A program made the position numbers and the translations under genes. A stretch of DNA of 64,000 nucleotides from Sinotaia quadrata (Eukaryota > Mollusca > Gastropoda > Architaenioglossa > Viviparidae), in NCBI GenBank assembly GCA_028829895.1, contig CM054183.1:16541975-16605974 (forward strand), in the 5' to 3' direction. Of the stretch, positions 18,641 to 30,499 are shown piece after piece. Every line of letters starts with the position of its first letter. Position 1 is the first letter of the stretch. A model generated the notes under the pieces. That model was not told the origin of the DNA. It worked only from the letters and a program-made list of their open reading frames with translations, and did no database searches.

Positions 18641-20286
18641 CTGAAAAATTAATGATGGTTCTGTGTTACATTTATTAAAGAGAACAAATGAGTCTTTCTG
18701 TAAAAATATACATATATATATTTAAAAATCAAACGTGTAAATCTACACACTGATCTACCTATCAATATGCATAAATACTCACAACAAACAAATTATATTT
18801 TGAGGGAGAAGAAACATTCATGTAAATTACTGACTTCCCCACCCACCTTATTGCTAAAAATATTTCACACATTTTTAATGAGAATCCATATGGTGTGTTA
18901 GAGGTTCTTATGCACAGGTCTAAAGGTCACCATCAAGCTAAAAGTTCTGTTTTAAATTATTTGGAGGGAAAAATAAAAAAAGAATGAAAAATTTTAAGTG
19001 TAATCATTATTTTAAAAATGGAAAAAAAAGTAATAAAATAATATGAATTAAAAACAAAATCTTCAGTCACCTTACACAGTTAACATATTAGGAGAATTAC
19101 TGTTAAAAAGATAAATGATAAAACTAAACAAATTGTAGACATTTTGTGCATGTACCATTTTATGCTAAAAATATATTTAAATTTATTAAATTCTCACTTT
19201 ATCTGCACATGGAGAATTATGGATGCATACTGTGAGGTGACTGGGTTGGTAGTATGCAAATGCACAAAATGTTAAAAGTAACAAAAGGCTTTAAAAACAA
19301 GAAAAGGAAAGGTTCAGCATCTATGGAAAAACAACAGGGCATACTGAATGATGCTGTGATTTCTTAGGGAATTATCACCTGTAAACGAACCTTGAAATTA
19401 TTCCCCAGGAAATTATCACATCTAAACAAACCTTGAAATAACTTCCCTGGAAATTACCTCTAACCTTGAAATTATTCTTCAGAAAATTGTCACTCTAAAC
19501 AAACCTTGAAATTATTCTCCAGAAAATTATCACTCTAAACAAACCTTGAAATTATTTGCCAGGAAATTATCACTCTAAACAAGCTTTGAAATCATTTCCC
19601 ATGAAATTATCACCTTTAACCTTGAAATGATTGCCCAGAAAATTATTGCCTGTAAACAAACCTTGAAACTATTATTTCCCTGGAAATAATCATCTCTAAG
19701 AAATCTTAAAATTATTCCCTGTAAACAAACCTTAAATTTATTCCCCAGGAAATTATTACCTCTAAACAAACTTTGAAATTGTTCCCCTGGAAATTATCAC
19801 ATCTAAACAAACCCTGAAATTATTTCCCAGGTAATTATAACCTATAAACAAACCCTAAAATTAGTTCCCATGAAATTATCTCTAATTAAACAAACCAAGA
19901 AATTTTTCAAGGGAATTATTACCACTAAAACAAACCTAAATTTAAAAATAAGCCTATACTAGATTTTTTTATAAATAAATGAAACTGTAGATATGCTCCA
20001 CAAGCATTCGACAAAATAGAATCCTTGTTTAAAAAAACTCTGAGGGCTTCTTTCAATATTTAGAACTTAATGAATCATTTACTTTTATGAAGAAACATGA
20101 ACATGAACCTAATAATTGAAAATGTTTCACATACTTGAAGACACTTGGATCCATTTTAAGGCCAGCTAGCTGTGTTAATTCAAACAGTTCTGTCTCATCA
20201 GAGGACAGCACATTTTTGCTACGAATCTGTAGTCGCAAAACTTCACTCTGCTCAAGGGTCATTGTCTTACATGTGAGAAATGAGTC
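18397..20286 (-). CDS. MZT2: MZT2 / MOZART2, mitotic-spindle organizing protein 2
   Basis: MOZART2 is a small helical protein that binds the N-terminal regions of gamma-tubulin complex proteins and helps recruit or regulate gamma-tubulin ring complexes at centrosomes and basal bodies. Two coding exons on the minus strand, 20262-20135 and 18640-18397, give a 123-residue protein (human MZT2 is about 158). The joined core reads KNVLSSDETELFELTQLAG, DPSVFK then IVLDLLKQNVAP and ILQMLKMMC, matching the family helical core. The tail is rich in Ser, His and Arg. Donor GTATGT and acceptor TTTTTCAG agree in phase. The first ATG lies 24 bp into the 5' exon, but the frame stays open to the acceptor, so the start could be further upstream. 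The gene converges with MKS1. A 5' exon was not found. Confidence 0.9.
18641..20134 (-). other. MZT2 intron with ~40-bp minisatellite (19360-19960)
   Basis: The intron is AT-rich. Its central 600 bp is an array of about 14 diverged copies of a unit containing CTCTAAACAAACCTTGAAAT and TATTCCCCAGGAAATTAT. No other feature is seen. Confidence 0.85.
20135..20286 (-). CDS. MZT2: MZT2 exon with probable start codon
   Basis: The minus-strand acceptor is a run of about 21 T followed by AAACAG, an unusually uniform pyrimidine tract. The probable start ATG is at 20262-20260, followed by TLEQSEVLRLQIRSKNVL. The donor GTATGT starts at 20134. A start-stop uORF (ATGTAA, 20272-20267) lies just upstream of the ATG. 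Confidence 0.85.
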
Positions 20287-20482
20287 CTGTTTAAAAAAAA
20301 AAAAAAAAAAAAAATTATTGCAAATAAAGTTACAAAGATTTAAATACATTTTATTGATTTCTACATTAAGATTTTTTAAAACAGTATTAAAGGTAAAAAT
20401 GTACTTATGCTTTCATCAAGTAAATTTTGAGAAAGAATGAAAGCAAAACAATATTACAAACTTGTATGCTGAGTTTGGGGGA

Positions 20483-20906
20483 AGGTATTTTTTTAAGAAT
20501 ATATTTTACTAAATTTTTAATTTTCAAAACAAGTCTAATGCTCCAATGTAAATGTTAAGAGAAGGTGAGCAATATTATTATTAATAGGAATGTTCCTACA
20601 TAAAATAAGTTTTCCACCAGAAATCACTGGATGAGTATATATGAGGATCTCTAAGGAAGCACACAAGCCAGAACATTTTTTTAGGTATATTTTTTAAGAA
20701 TATATTTTACTAAATTTTTAATTTTTAAAACAAGTCTAATGCTCCAATGTAAATGTTAAGAGAAGGTGAGCAATATTATTATTAATAGGAATGTTCCTAC
20801 ATAAAATAAGTTTTCCACCAGAAATCACTGGATGAGTATATATGAGGATCTCTAAGGAAATCATATGGGTCATAAAGCACACAAGCCAGAACATTTTTAA
20901 GACTTA
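20483..20906. repeat. ~200-bp tandem duplication, nearly identical copies
   Basis: Copies start at about 20483 and 20683. Both carry ACAAGTCTAATGCTCCAATG, AGAAGGTGAGCAATATTATT and GATGAGTATATATGAGGATC with almost no differences. The second has about 20 extra bases (AATCATATGGGTCATAAAGC). It lies upstream of MZT2 and is recent. Confidence 0.93.
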
Positions 20907-20944
20907 CAAACCTCTTAAGGGGAGAGATCAAGAGTAAATACTTT

Positions 20945-21110
20945 ACCAAATGTGACACAATTCCACCCTAGTTATAGGTTATGATTATTATTAATCATAA
21001 CTAATTACAAGTGATAAGAATCTTATGTTTTTAATAATTCTCGCAGAAGACATCACTCATCTCTCTCATTTGGCAGATATGCAGAGACTGTAAACATTTT
21101 CTCTCTTCAT
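20945..21110 (+). mobile_element. Unnamed dispersed repeat, copy 2 (fragment)
   Basis: It matches the start of the copy at 53985: GTGACACAATTCCACCCTA, then ATTATTATTAATCAT, AACTAATTACAAGTGATAAG and CTCATTTGGCAGATATG. The match stops near CTCTCTTC, where a minisatellite begins. Confidence 0.75.
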
Positions 21111-21350
21111 GTTGGCAGACTAACAATCCTGGATTCATGTAGAGGGCTAGCAATCCTGGAGTCACATGAAAAGTAAACATCTCAGATTCATTTTAAGGGC
21201 TAACAGTTCTGGAGTCACACAATGAGCTAACAATCTTGGATTCATGTGGAGGACTAACAATGCTGGAGTCAGATAAGAATAATGGATTCATGTGAAGGGC
21301 TAATAGTCATGCAGTCGTGAAGGGATAACAATATTGTATTCATGTGTAAG
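21110..21350. repeat. ~36-bp degenerate minisatellite
   Basis: Seven or so copies share GGCTAACAATCCTGGATTCA and TGTGAAG, alternating with TCTGGAGTCACA. Confidence 0.75.
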
Positions 21351-21359
21351 ACTGGGGCA

Positions 21360-24300
21360 CAAAACTATCCGAGCAAGTCTGGTTTGACTGGCAACCATCT
21401 GGAAATTTCCAATGCAGGCTCCAACACTCATCCATGCCTTCATCACCCCACCTCGCAATTTGAATGGGGCTATCTGAATTAGATAAGTGTTTACTAACTA
21501 TTTAGTGTACATTTTAACAGAATCCTTGGAATCATAGTACTACAAGGATGGTATGAGTCTAGTGTGCTGACTTATGAAGTGTCCACTTTGCATGTGGTCT
21601 GATCCTAGAATGTAAAAATGCACCAGAAACTGAGCATTCCATCTAAAGAGAAACAGTTCTGGCAGTCTGCCCCAACAAAGACGTGATGCTTGAAAAAATC
21701 AACAAGTAAAGGGTCCATTTCAGGAGAGTGTCTTACCTGGAGAGATTGTCTACTATATTAAGTCATTTTTTTTATATTTCTACCTGAGCACCAAAGGAGG
21801 GCACTGTTTTACTAGATGGCAAAGATCAATGGTTCTGGTACCCACTACCTACCAATATTGAATGTAAGCCACCACTGTAGAATTGTCTGAAAGTACAGCT
21901 GACAGTCATTTATCTGGCATGCATGTATGATTAGATTTAAAAAACTCTGGACTTATAACAAGCAGTTTTCAAATGTGTTATCACACAAAAGTAAAATAAA
22001 TATTTAGGTAATCTGAGATCAATACAGGATGCAATGGTACATCACAATGCCAGATAACAGCAAAAACATGCCTTTAGAAAAGGTAAACTGTCTGTTCCTA
22101 CACCCTGTGGGCTTAAAAAAATCACCATCATCTCTTGTCAGTTCCCCTTAGTGACCACAAAGTCACAAGTAGTAGACAGATTTGCAAGTGACATGGGTTG
22201 GTGGAGGTCAGTCAGGAGAGACATCACACTTTTATTCATTTTCTCTCTCTGCCCACATCAAAAGCAGATGTCTGAGTTGAGATGTCCTTTTTGTCAAGCT
22301 CTTCCCTAATGATGACTGCCTGCCTGCCTTGCACATCAGAAAATATTTATAAATGTGACATACTGAGAAGACTGCAGAGTTGAGAAGATTCTTCACAGTT
22401 GACATGTCTAAGACTGTAACTATGTCCCTTGCAATCATACCATGGCCTTGAATTGTTTTTTTAAATGCAAGCACCTATAACCAAGGTCTCATTCTCTGAA
22501 GAACATGCTAGAGTGCAAAAAATCTTACAAGGACTCAGATCTGATTTTTATGTATTCATATGAAAACCAAGGCTGTTTAGAAATCATTTCAAGTCTAATG
22601 ATAGAATGTGTGTTTTGAAATTCTTCAAATGACCATCAATAAAATGTTGCTTCTGTGAACAGCTGCATCTATGATACAAATGTAATATCCAAGCTGTGAT
22701 AGAAAGGTTGAAATGAAGGATCCAGAACTGGATATTACTATGATTGCCAGTCTATCAAGAGATCAAAAAAGCATTACAGCATGATCTTCTGGAACATTAC
22801 CATGGTGATAATGCCAGTGGACAAAATCTTTAAGAATGGAGCAAATTTGTTAAGCATGCTCAAATCTATCACTAGTTTAGTTTCCAGAAGACTTTGGTTC
22901 TAGAAATAGTCTGGAATAAGAGCCTAAGAAGGCTTGTTGCACAAATTCCTCTTTAGCATTTTTCTCTGGGACAGATGATATTTCTAGAGCGGCTTGCCAT
23001 TATATGATTTGAAAGTACACTGGCAGACACTGTTATCCTCAAGAAAAGAAGATGTGAAAAGAAATTAAAAAAGTAATTGAAAAATCATATGCACTAACAG
23101 TATCACTTATCTGATATCACTTTCTATGTTAACATATGCTGCAATCGACAATCTTTTCTGGATTGTTATGGTTCGATCAGTCAATAGTGTATAAAATAGG
23201 GTTGAACCCTGCTCCTGAATGTAGGTTCTCTGTCCTTCCTTTCCTGGCTTAATTTGTCAAGTCATTGCCCAAACATTGCTTTTGCAGAATTTTCTCTCTT
23301 AAAATGAAAAAAAAAAAAGCCTGAATTCTCTACTCAGACTAGTTGCTTAATGACCACTGTCTCAAAGGGGGCAACACAAGAAATTCCTTTGCTACTACCA
23401 CCAAAACATTGTAAAACAATCTACTGGTTCTGATCAGGGTGACAACCAATTTATTCATAGTCAAGGATGATAGGACAAACAACAAAGCAGCCCTTCTCTG
23501 CATCAACACCAAATTAGTATTAGCTATAATGGCTGCAGGGGTGGGACATTGAATACTCTATTAGTTCACCTGACATTAAATCAGTTATATTCGTGGGACA
23601 TGCTACCAGGCAAGCTCTTTATTATTTATTTTCCTCCATCTCTTAAGAAGTTATGTGGGCCTCTTTCAAGCACTGGCTAGTATGCATCAGGAACCTATAC
23701 GATCCTTTGGTTATATGTTGGATAATTAAGGTATACTCCTTTGGTTATACGTTGGATATATAAGGTATGTTGCTTAGGTTATATGGATAATCAATTTTTG
23801 TTACATCCAAAATAGATGACTAGAAACAAAGATCTATGAGAATAAGATTCCCCTAGGGATGCTTTTCATTCAAATAGTTGTAATTGGATTCTTTACTAAG
23901 GTTTAAAGTACTTTTATATTTTTTAATGTAAATATATATCCTGCAGGAGTGTGAATCTGTCTCTCTCTTTATCACAACAGCATGTCTAGCTTTTATGCTG
24001 CTGATAATAGTGATATATATGTGTGTGTGTGTGTCTGTGTGTGTGTATTAACAGATACCTAAATTCTGATAGAAGAGGCATAAGAAAAAGTATGCAGTCA
24101 AATAATTTTATTAATGTGTTTGTGTGTGATATCTACCATATTAGACACAAAGATTATTTACTAAAAACAATTTCTGAAACACTACAACAGATAAATGGGA
24201 TGTGTAAAAACTAAAATGAGAACAGTTTCACGGTTATTTACTCTATTGCCCTTAAAAAGCTATAAAAATATAAATTAAATTTAAAAAAAACAACTTTGCA

Positions 24301-25398
24301 ACAAGTGTATAACTAAGAAATATAAACCAGTTATGATTACATAACTGTCTCTCTGTGTTATGTAAAAACTATAAATTTGGTATTTTCTTGTGTGTGTGTT
24401 TTGAAGTAAAAAAAAAAAAAGCCTTATAGTTATAAAGTGTTCCTTTAAAAAAAAATTAAGCACATTCCATGGTGTGCCAAAGACCAACAGAATAAAATGG
24501 GTATTTAAATATTAATTTTGTTTAAAATAATTTTTAAATAAGACTTAAAATAAAAAAATTAGTCCTAGGTTTCATAAACTAACCCAATACTGCATACCAA
24601 AGTGATAATTTATATGTAGGCCTATATTATTGCAAAGTTCTATATTATATTGTTACACATTTAGTTTTATGTTTCTGTAACTGATTTGTTATAGCACTTT
24701 CCTAGAGTGGACAAAAGAAATATGCGAATGAAATCAGAAAATCCTCTAAACTCGGGATACTCAGTCCTAAACAGAAAAGCGGGTTTTCTTCAACCACTAG
24801 TCTTTATTTACCATATGGGTTGTTTCCCCTGTAATCAGACTATTGCATTGATTAAAAAATTGTCTTTTTATAATATACTACTTTCGTCTGACTACAATCA
24901 CTTTTTTAATATGTGCTGGATCAATAAATATAGCAAATTTAATTAAATATTTAAAAATCCATGGAATGTTCTAACAAAATGTCAACAATGCCTAAGGGAC
25001 ATCGGCTAGGTGATTCTCAACTTGTGCCTTTGATTTCATGCGAATGCTTTGGTTATATAGAGTTTATACTCATACTGTTATCTTTCATAATCACAAAATT
25101 GATAATGTTAAAATTAGTCTAAATGCCGTAAATATTTTCCTATCGTGAAAAGTGTCCACCTCCACTGACAGTCCGTCGCTGGTTTTCCTTTTTATGACCT
25201 TCACCTTATATCTATAAGAATATTAATCCGCTTTAAATAAAAATAAAATAAAATATTTCCGTCTTAGTATTTAACTTTAATAAAAATAGCATCAAGATGG
25301 TATAGTTAACGATGACTCTGTGATTTTTAGTGTATATATCCACACGAGTATTAGAATGGTTCAGACATTTTTGAAACTATTTTTCTATCTTTTAACAG
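21360..25398. other. Divergent spacer between MZT2 and OSBP; no recognised gene
   Basis: At 21360-23640 the sequence is less AT-rich than its surroundings and may be an old transposon, but no protein signature was recognised. A ~40-bp repeat (CCTTTGGTTATATGTTGGAT) occurs three times near 23695-23795, and a (GT)n run lies at about 24018-24048. Promoters for MZT2 (-) and OSBP (+) should lie within this spacer. The last 400 bp before 25398 contain several CpGs but no TATA box I would assign. Confidence 0.4.
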
Positions 25399-25645
25399 GA
25401 AGTCGTCGTGATAAAAGCAGATGACGTGACGTTGTCGGCCAGCCATTTTCACATAAGCTGTCAAACAAACACGTTGAATGGAACGGCACTGTTGCGCTTA
25501 CTGACGAACTCAAAGTTCAAATTATGTCGGACATTAAACATCATCAGTCCCAGTATAAGGGCTGGCTTTACAAATGGACAAATTATCTAAAGGGATATCA
25601 AAAGCGATGGTTCGTCCTCCAAAATGGGCTGCTCTCGTACTACAG
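25399..25645 (+). CDS. OSBP: OSBP first coding exon with 5' UTR
   Basis: TTTTAACAG before 25399 looks like an acceptor, implying an upstream non-coding exon, though a transcription start nearby cannot be excluded. Coding starts at ATG 25524 (A at -3) and ends at 25645 before the donor GTGCCC. Two short uORFs precede it (25421-25429 and 25478-25504). The exon encodes the first PH strands, ending LQNGLLSYY plus a split Arg codon. Confidence 0.88.
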
Positions 25646-28600
25646 GTGCCCTTCCTTATCTATCAGTACTCGTGTCTAATTATTATTTTGTTTAATTTTT
25701 GCTGGTGCTCAGTATAGTGTAAATTGAAGACAGATATTAAGCGTGTGTGACCGTGATTAGATGTTATTCTTTGCTAAGAAATCGACATTATTGACATTAA
25801 ACTGTAACACATGTGCTATGTCCTTAATGTTTTATAAATAGGCCTATATAGTAAATTAGTATATTGAATGCATATTTATTGATAATACAAGCGGCAAAAC
25901 ATGCTATGATATGACATGGAAAATAAAAGTTTTCATAAGTTTTGAACAATATAGGCCTAATGGTTGAAGATGGTCCTTTTAGCCTTCTTTCTCGGCTTAC
26001 CAACAAACTTACTTTCCGGTAGTCAGTGAGAGAGACATATTATTACTAATAATAAAATATTAGGCCTATCTTGTGAGTGAGACAATCGTTTACTATTACA
26101 TCAGCAAAACATAACAGTACACTTTTTGACCACATTACTTTAGTAAGAATAAGAAAAATGTATGACCGTACAGTGTACTTTTTCTCATAAGATATTCATT
26201 TTAGAATATTACTTGGGTACTTACAGTATAGGCCTAGATGTTATTCACAGTTGGTATGGGAATTAGCACAGCTATTTTTATATTATGACTACAGAAATAC
26301 TATTTTAATAATTCATGTAGCAAGTTAATAATAGTATTTTTGATATATAGGCCTACTTTAAAGTGTAAGACTTTACATTTAAAATTAAAACCTTTAATTG
26401 TAAATTGTATCATCTTTAATTGTATCTAAAGTTTTAAATGTATAGCAAAATACTTTTTAGAGAGGAATAGGAGTAGTTTATTCATAATTCTTCATGTTAC
26501 TAACTAATATATATATTGCTTTTTCATTGTTTAATTTGAAGGTACATGTGTGTGACTACATTTGAATTAAATTAAGTGTCATTGTAGTTCATTTACATGT
26601 CAATATTGGCATGGCATAATGCCTAGAGCTGCTTAATCCATATATGGCTTTTTATATTATGAAAGGTTGTGTAGCACTTGATTTAATGTGATATTATGAG
26701 ATCCCCTTACTTGATTGCACTTAATCAAATGCTGTTGTGGATGATGTCTCTAAAAGTAAAACAAAGTAAATATTTATCATACTGATATTTTTGTTAACTA
26801 AAACTAGCAACAGTAATAACTAATAGTTGAGTAAATATTTAGATTATAGACAAGGTGGTTTTAAAGATATTTGAAATTAGTATTTGTTCAAAATTATAAT
26901 TTTATATAAAACTTGAAAGTAAAATATTCTATTACTAAGTATTAGTATTAGTACTATTACTAATAATACTATTACTGTGTATTAGTTCAGGCTGAATTGT
27001 TTTGGTTATTTTCTTTAGTATTGACTATTGGTTGCTTTATTTATCATTAATTTTAATAATTTGATTGTCATTCATTTATGAGACTTTATTTATAGTGATA
27101 ATACTGATACTATTTAATCAAGTTGACTTACTTTTTTCTTTCTTTTCAAAAAAAATAAAACAAAACTTTTGAGTGAGTTGTAATACATATGAAGAACACA
27201 AAATAATATGATTACTCTATTCCCCACTCCTCCCCCCCCCCATCCTTGGTTAATTTTGTCTGGGAATTATATATAATTACTAAAAGGCACTTTCACCCTG
27301 AAATGAATGTGTAATTGTAGCAGCACAAAAAAAAAAAATTAATTTATGATGATTACTGTGCACATTTCAATTTTTATTATCTCTATGCCATACATCTGTA
27401 ACCAAAAGTTTCAGAATTGTTTGCCCTCTCCCCTTCATGTGATATACCGAAGACTGTCTTGAGTATTAATGTTACCTTTATGATTGATGCTGATTAGGGT
27501 ATACAGATCTTAATCATGTTGTCAAAGCTGGGATTAAATAGGTTTTAGTATTCAGGCTGATGAAAAGATGATTATCTGTTGAATTTGGATTGTTTAGTAA
27601 TTGTTTTATAGGAATATTTTATATACACTCAAATGAGTGACTTATATTAGTGAGTATTATGCCATTAATAAACAGGATTCATCACTGTTACTTGTGTTAG
27701 TGTGCATGTTTAGTGTGAAAACTATACCAAGATATATTTGTAATTGTATACAATCATATTTTTTTTAAATATAAAAATAATTATCCTTTAAATATAAAAA
27801 TAATAAATACTAAATGTACAACTCTAAGCTAATCGTGTTTTTATTCAAAAATTAATTAGTTGGCAGATTATTTGTATAATTTTATTTTAATACTACTTAA
27901 AGTCATAATTACAAGTACAAAGACAGGCATTTAAGTTTTAACACACAAAAAAATTATATTTACTTTTATTGTCATTATCTCCTTTCCATGATTGATAGTT
28001 TCTCATTTTCATTATTTACAGTTATCATTTCATTTTGGGAGATTTTGTATTTATTTATATTTTTTTAGTGTCTTTATGTTTAACCTAGATTATTTAGACA
28101 TATAGATCATTCGCAAATTTCACCATGAATTACATCTTTTCACCTTATTTAGAAAATGTTATGTTTCTTAGAGTTTGTGCAGTAGAGGTGACCCTACCTA
28201 TTGAAGTACTGTTACTTTTTAGCATGTACTGTTAGTGACTGAGAAATATTGAGCAGGACTATATTAGATAAGACTAGTTCACATTAATTGAACTTGAAGT
28301 CAGCATATGGGGCATCAAAAACAGTATTATCCACTGTAAGCAATATTAACTAATTTTCTGACACTGCCAATATTTGTATTTTTTATACTCATACAAAACT
28401 GTGTGCAAGTAACTTTAAATAAAATTATTTCTTTTTTTTTTTTTTTATATAGAAAAAAGAAGGGAATATAATTACAATCAGTTAGTGTGGAAAAGGTATG
28501 ATAATTTGTGACAATTGTTCATTAATTTACAGATTTCTAGTGTATAAGTGATATATAACCACAAAAATAGACTATGTGTACACAGAATTCAAGCAGAAAA

Positions 28601-30452
28601 ACAAAGAGCATGCACTAAATAATGCTGATACAGTGATAGAGCAGATAAGAATAGGTAGAAACTAGAATGTTCTGTGCTGAAAGTCAACTACATGTATACC
28701 CAACTCTTGAGTTATATGAACTGCTGTGCTAAAGACAACAAAGATTAGCATTTATATATATTGATTCTTCTTTGTTTAATGCAACTTTAATTATTCATTT
28801 ATTGTCATTAAAGCCTAAAGGCCAGAAGCATGTTCTGAGAAATATGTTTAGAACAAACATACAAATTTTGGAGAAAAAAAACACCCCCCCCAAAAAAAAA
28901 ACAAAACAAACACGTTAAATACCATTACTATTAATACTAAATAAAATTAAAAAACTCTATTTTAGCTGATTAAGGTTAAAAAAAAAAAATGTTACCAGAA
29001 GTAAATTTAACAAAATAATTATTATAAAATACATTGACATAAATTATTTAACCACATTTGACATAGTTGTTGCTCTTCTCATCTTACTTTGATGAGCCAT
29101 TTCAGGAAACAACAAAATGTGTACACATCCTTAAATTTCCTTAATCAAATACGTACACTTCCTTAAGTTTTTAATCCTGTGTGCTTCCTCTTCTGATAAA
29201 TTATTTACTGCAAGTTATTTATTCCACATTTTCAGCATTTATATCACAATTCACATGATATTACTTTTAATTATCCTTGACCATAGATTTAATAAAACAA
29301 ATTCACTAATTTATTATGTAGTCAAATAAATGGACTTTTGAACCAAAGACTAAAAATTGCAATGCTGTCTCTTAATGTAGTAAAAATAGAACATCAGTAT
29401 CATCACTCAGCACATTCAGTGTTGCACTGTCATTTTCATTATGTACTTGATCCCAAGTGTGTGTGTGTTTCAGAGGGGAAAAAAGTGGATAGGATGTATT
29501 TTCTTCACACTTTGTCATAATTGAGGCACTTAAGCTACTGACATTTAATTTGAAGTGAGTGAGTGATAGGTCATATGTTATCACTTCCTTCACCGCTGTT
29601 TACTACTTTACTAAAGCAGGTATGAGAAGCATTTGACCAGCCTTTCAGAAAGCTCTTGACAGAGATTAAATAATAATAAAAGAAACAAGAGAGCTCCTAG
29701 TTTATAATCTCTGTCATTTTGCAGTTTATTTGAACTTTTTCTGATAGGCTTGGACCTGTGGAACAATGTGAATTCATGATTTCTTATTTGTTTGGCTTTT
29801 CAAGCCCAATCCATGATTTTGTGTTAACAGGTTCAAGCCCCGACCGAGGTGAGAAATCTTTCACTTAGGTTGTATTTCTGTGTCTGATGATATTTGGATA
29901 CAGATTTCAATTCACCTTTAATTCCAACCTGACCACTCTTTCCTCCAACTCCTTCGCAAAAATAATAAAGGATTCAGCTTTAGTTGAAGTCTTTGTGCAG
30001 ACCAAAATGTTGTATTAAAATAAATCACTAAATCAGCAAACAAAATTGTACACAGCATTTCTCACCAGTCATCCCTGATGCACCTTGCTATCCTTCTTTT
30101 ATTCATAAATATTAATCTTAAGTTTTGGGATCTGATTGATTCATATTACTGCTCATTTGGGATTCCTATTAAAGTATTATATTAATTTATTATTGTTCTG
30201 AGTAATTTTATTATTTATTTGGTACAAATTGTCTACTATACTCTCTTCAGTGCACTTGCAACCATATATATTGCTCTGTGCTTGACAGTAATGCCATCAC
30301 ATATTCCCCTTTTTTATATCTAGCCATTGCTGCATCAACCAATAGCACATTAATTGGAGAAATTGAAAAAGATTTGCATAATAAAATATTTCTTAGACAT
30401 AATGGTGACAATACAGTTTTTGAACAGCATAATAAAATAAAATGCCACATGT

Positions 30453-30499
<47 letters not shown>

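Noticed and set aside
29820..29860. GGTTCAAGCCCCGACC resembling a tRNA B box
   Set aside because: No A box, no cloverleaf stems and no SINE body could be recognised around it.
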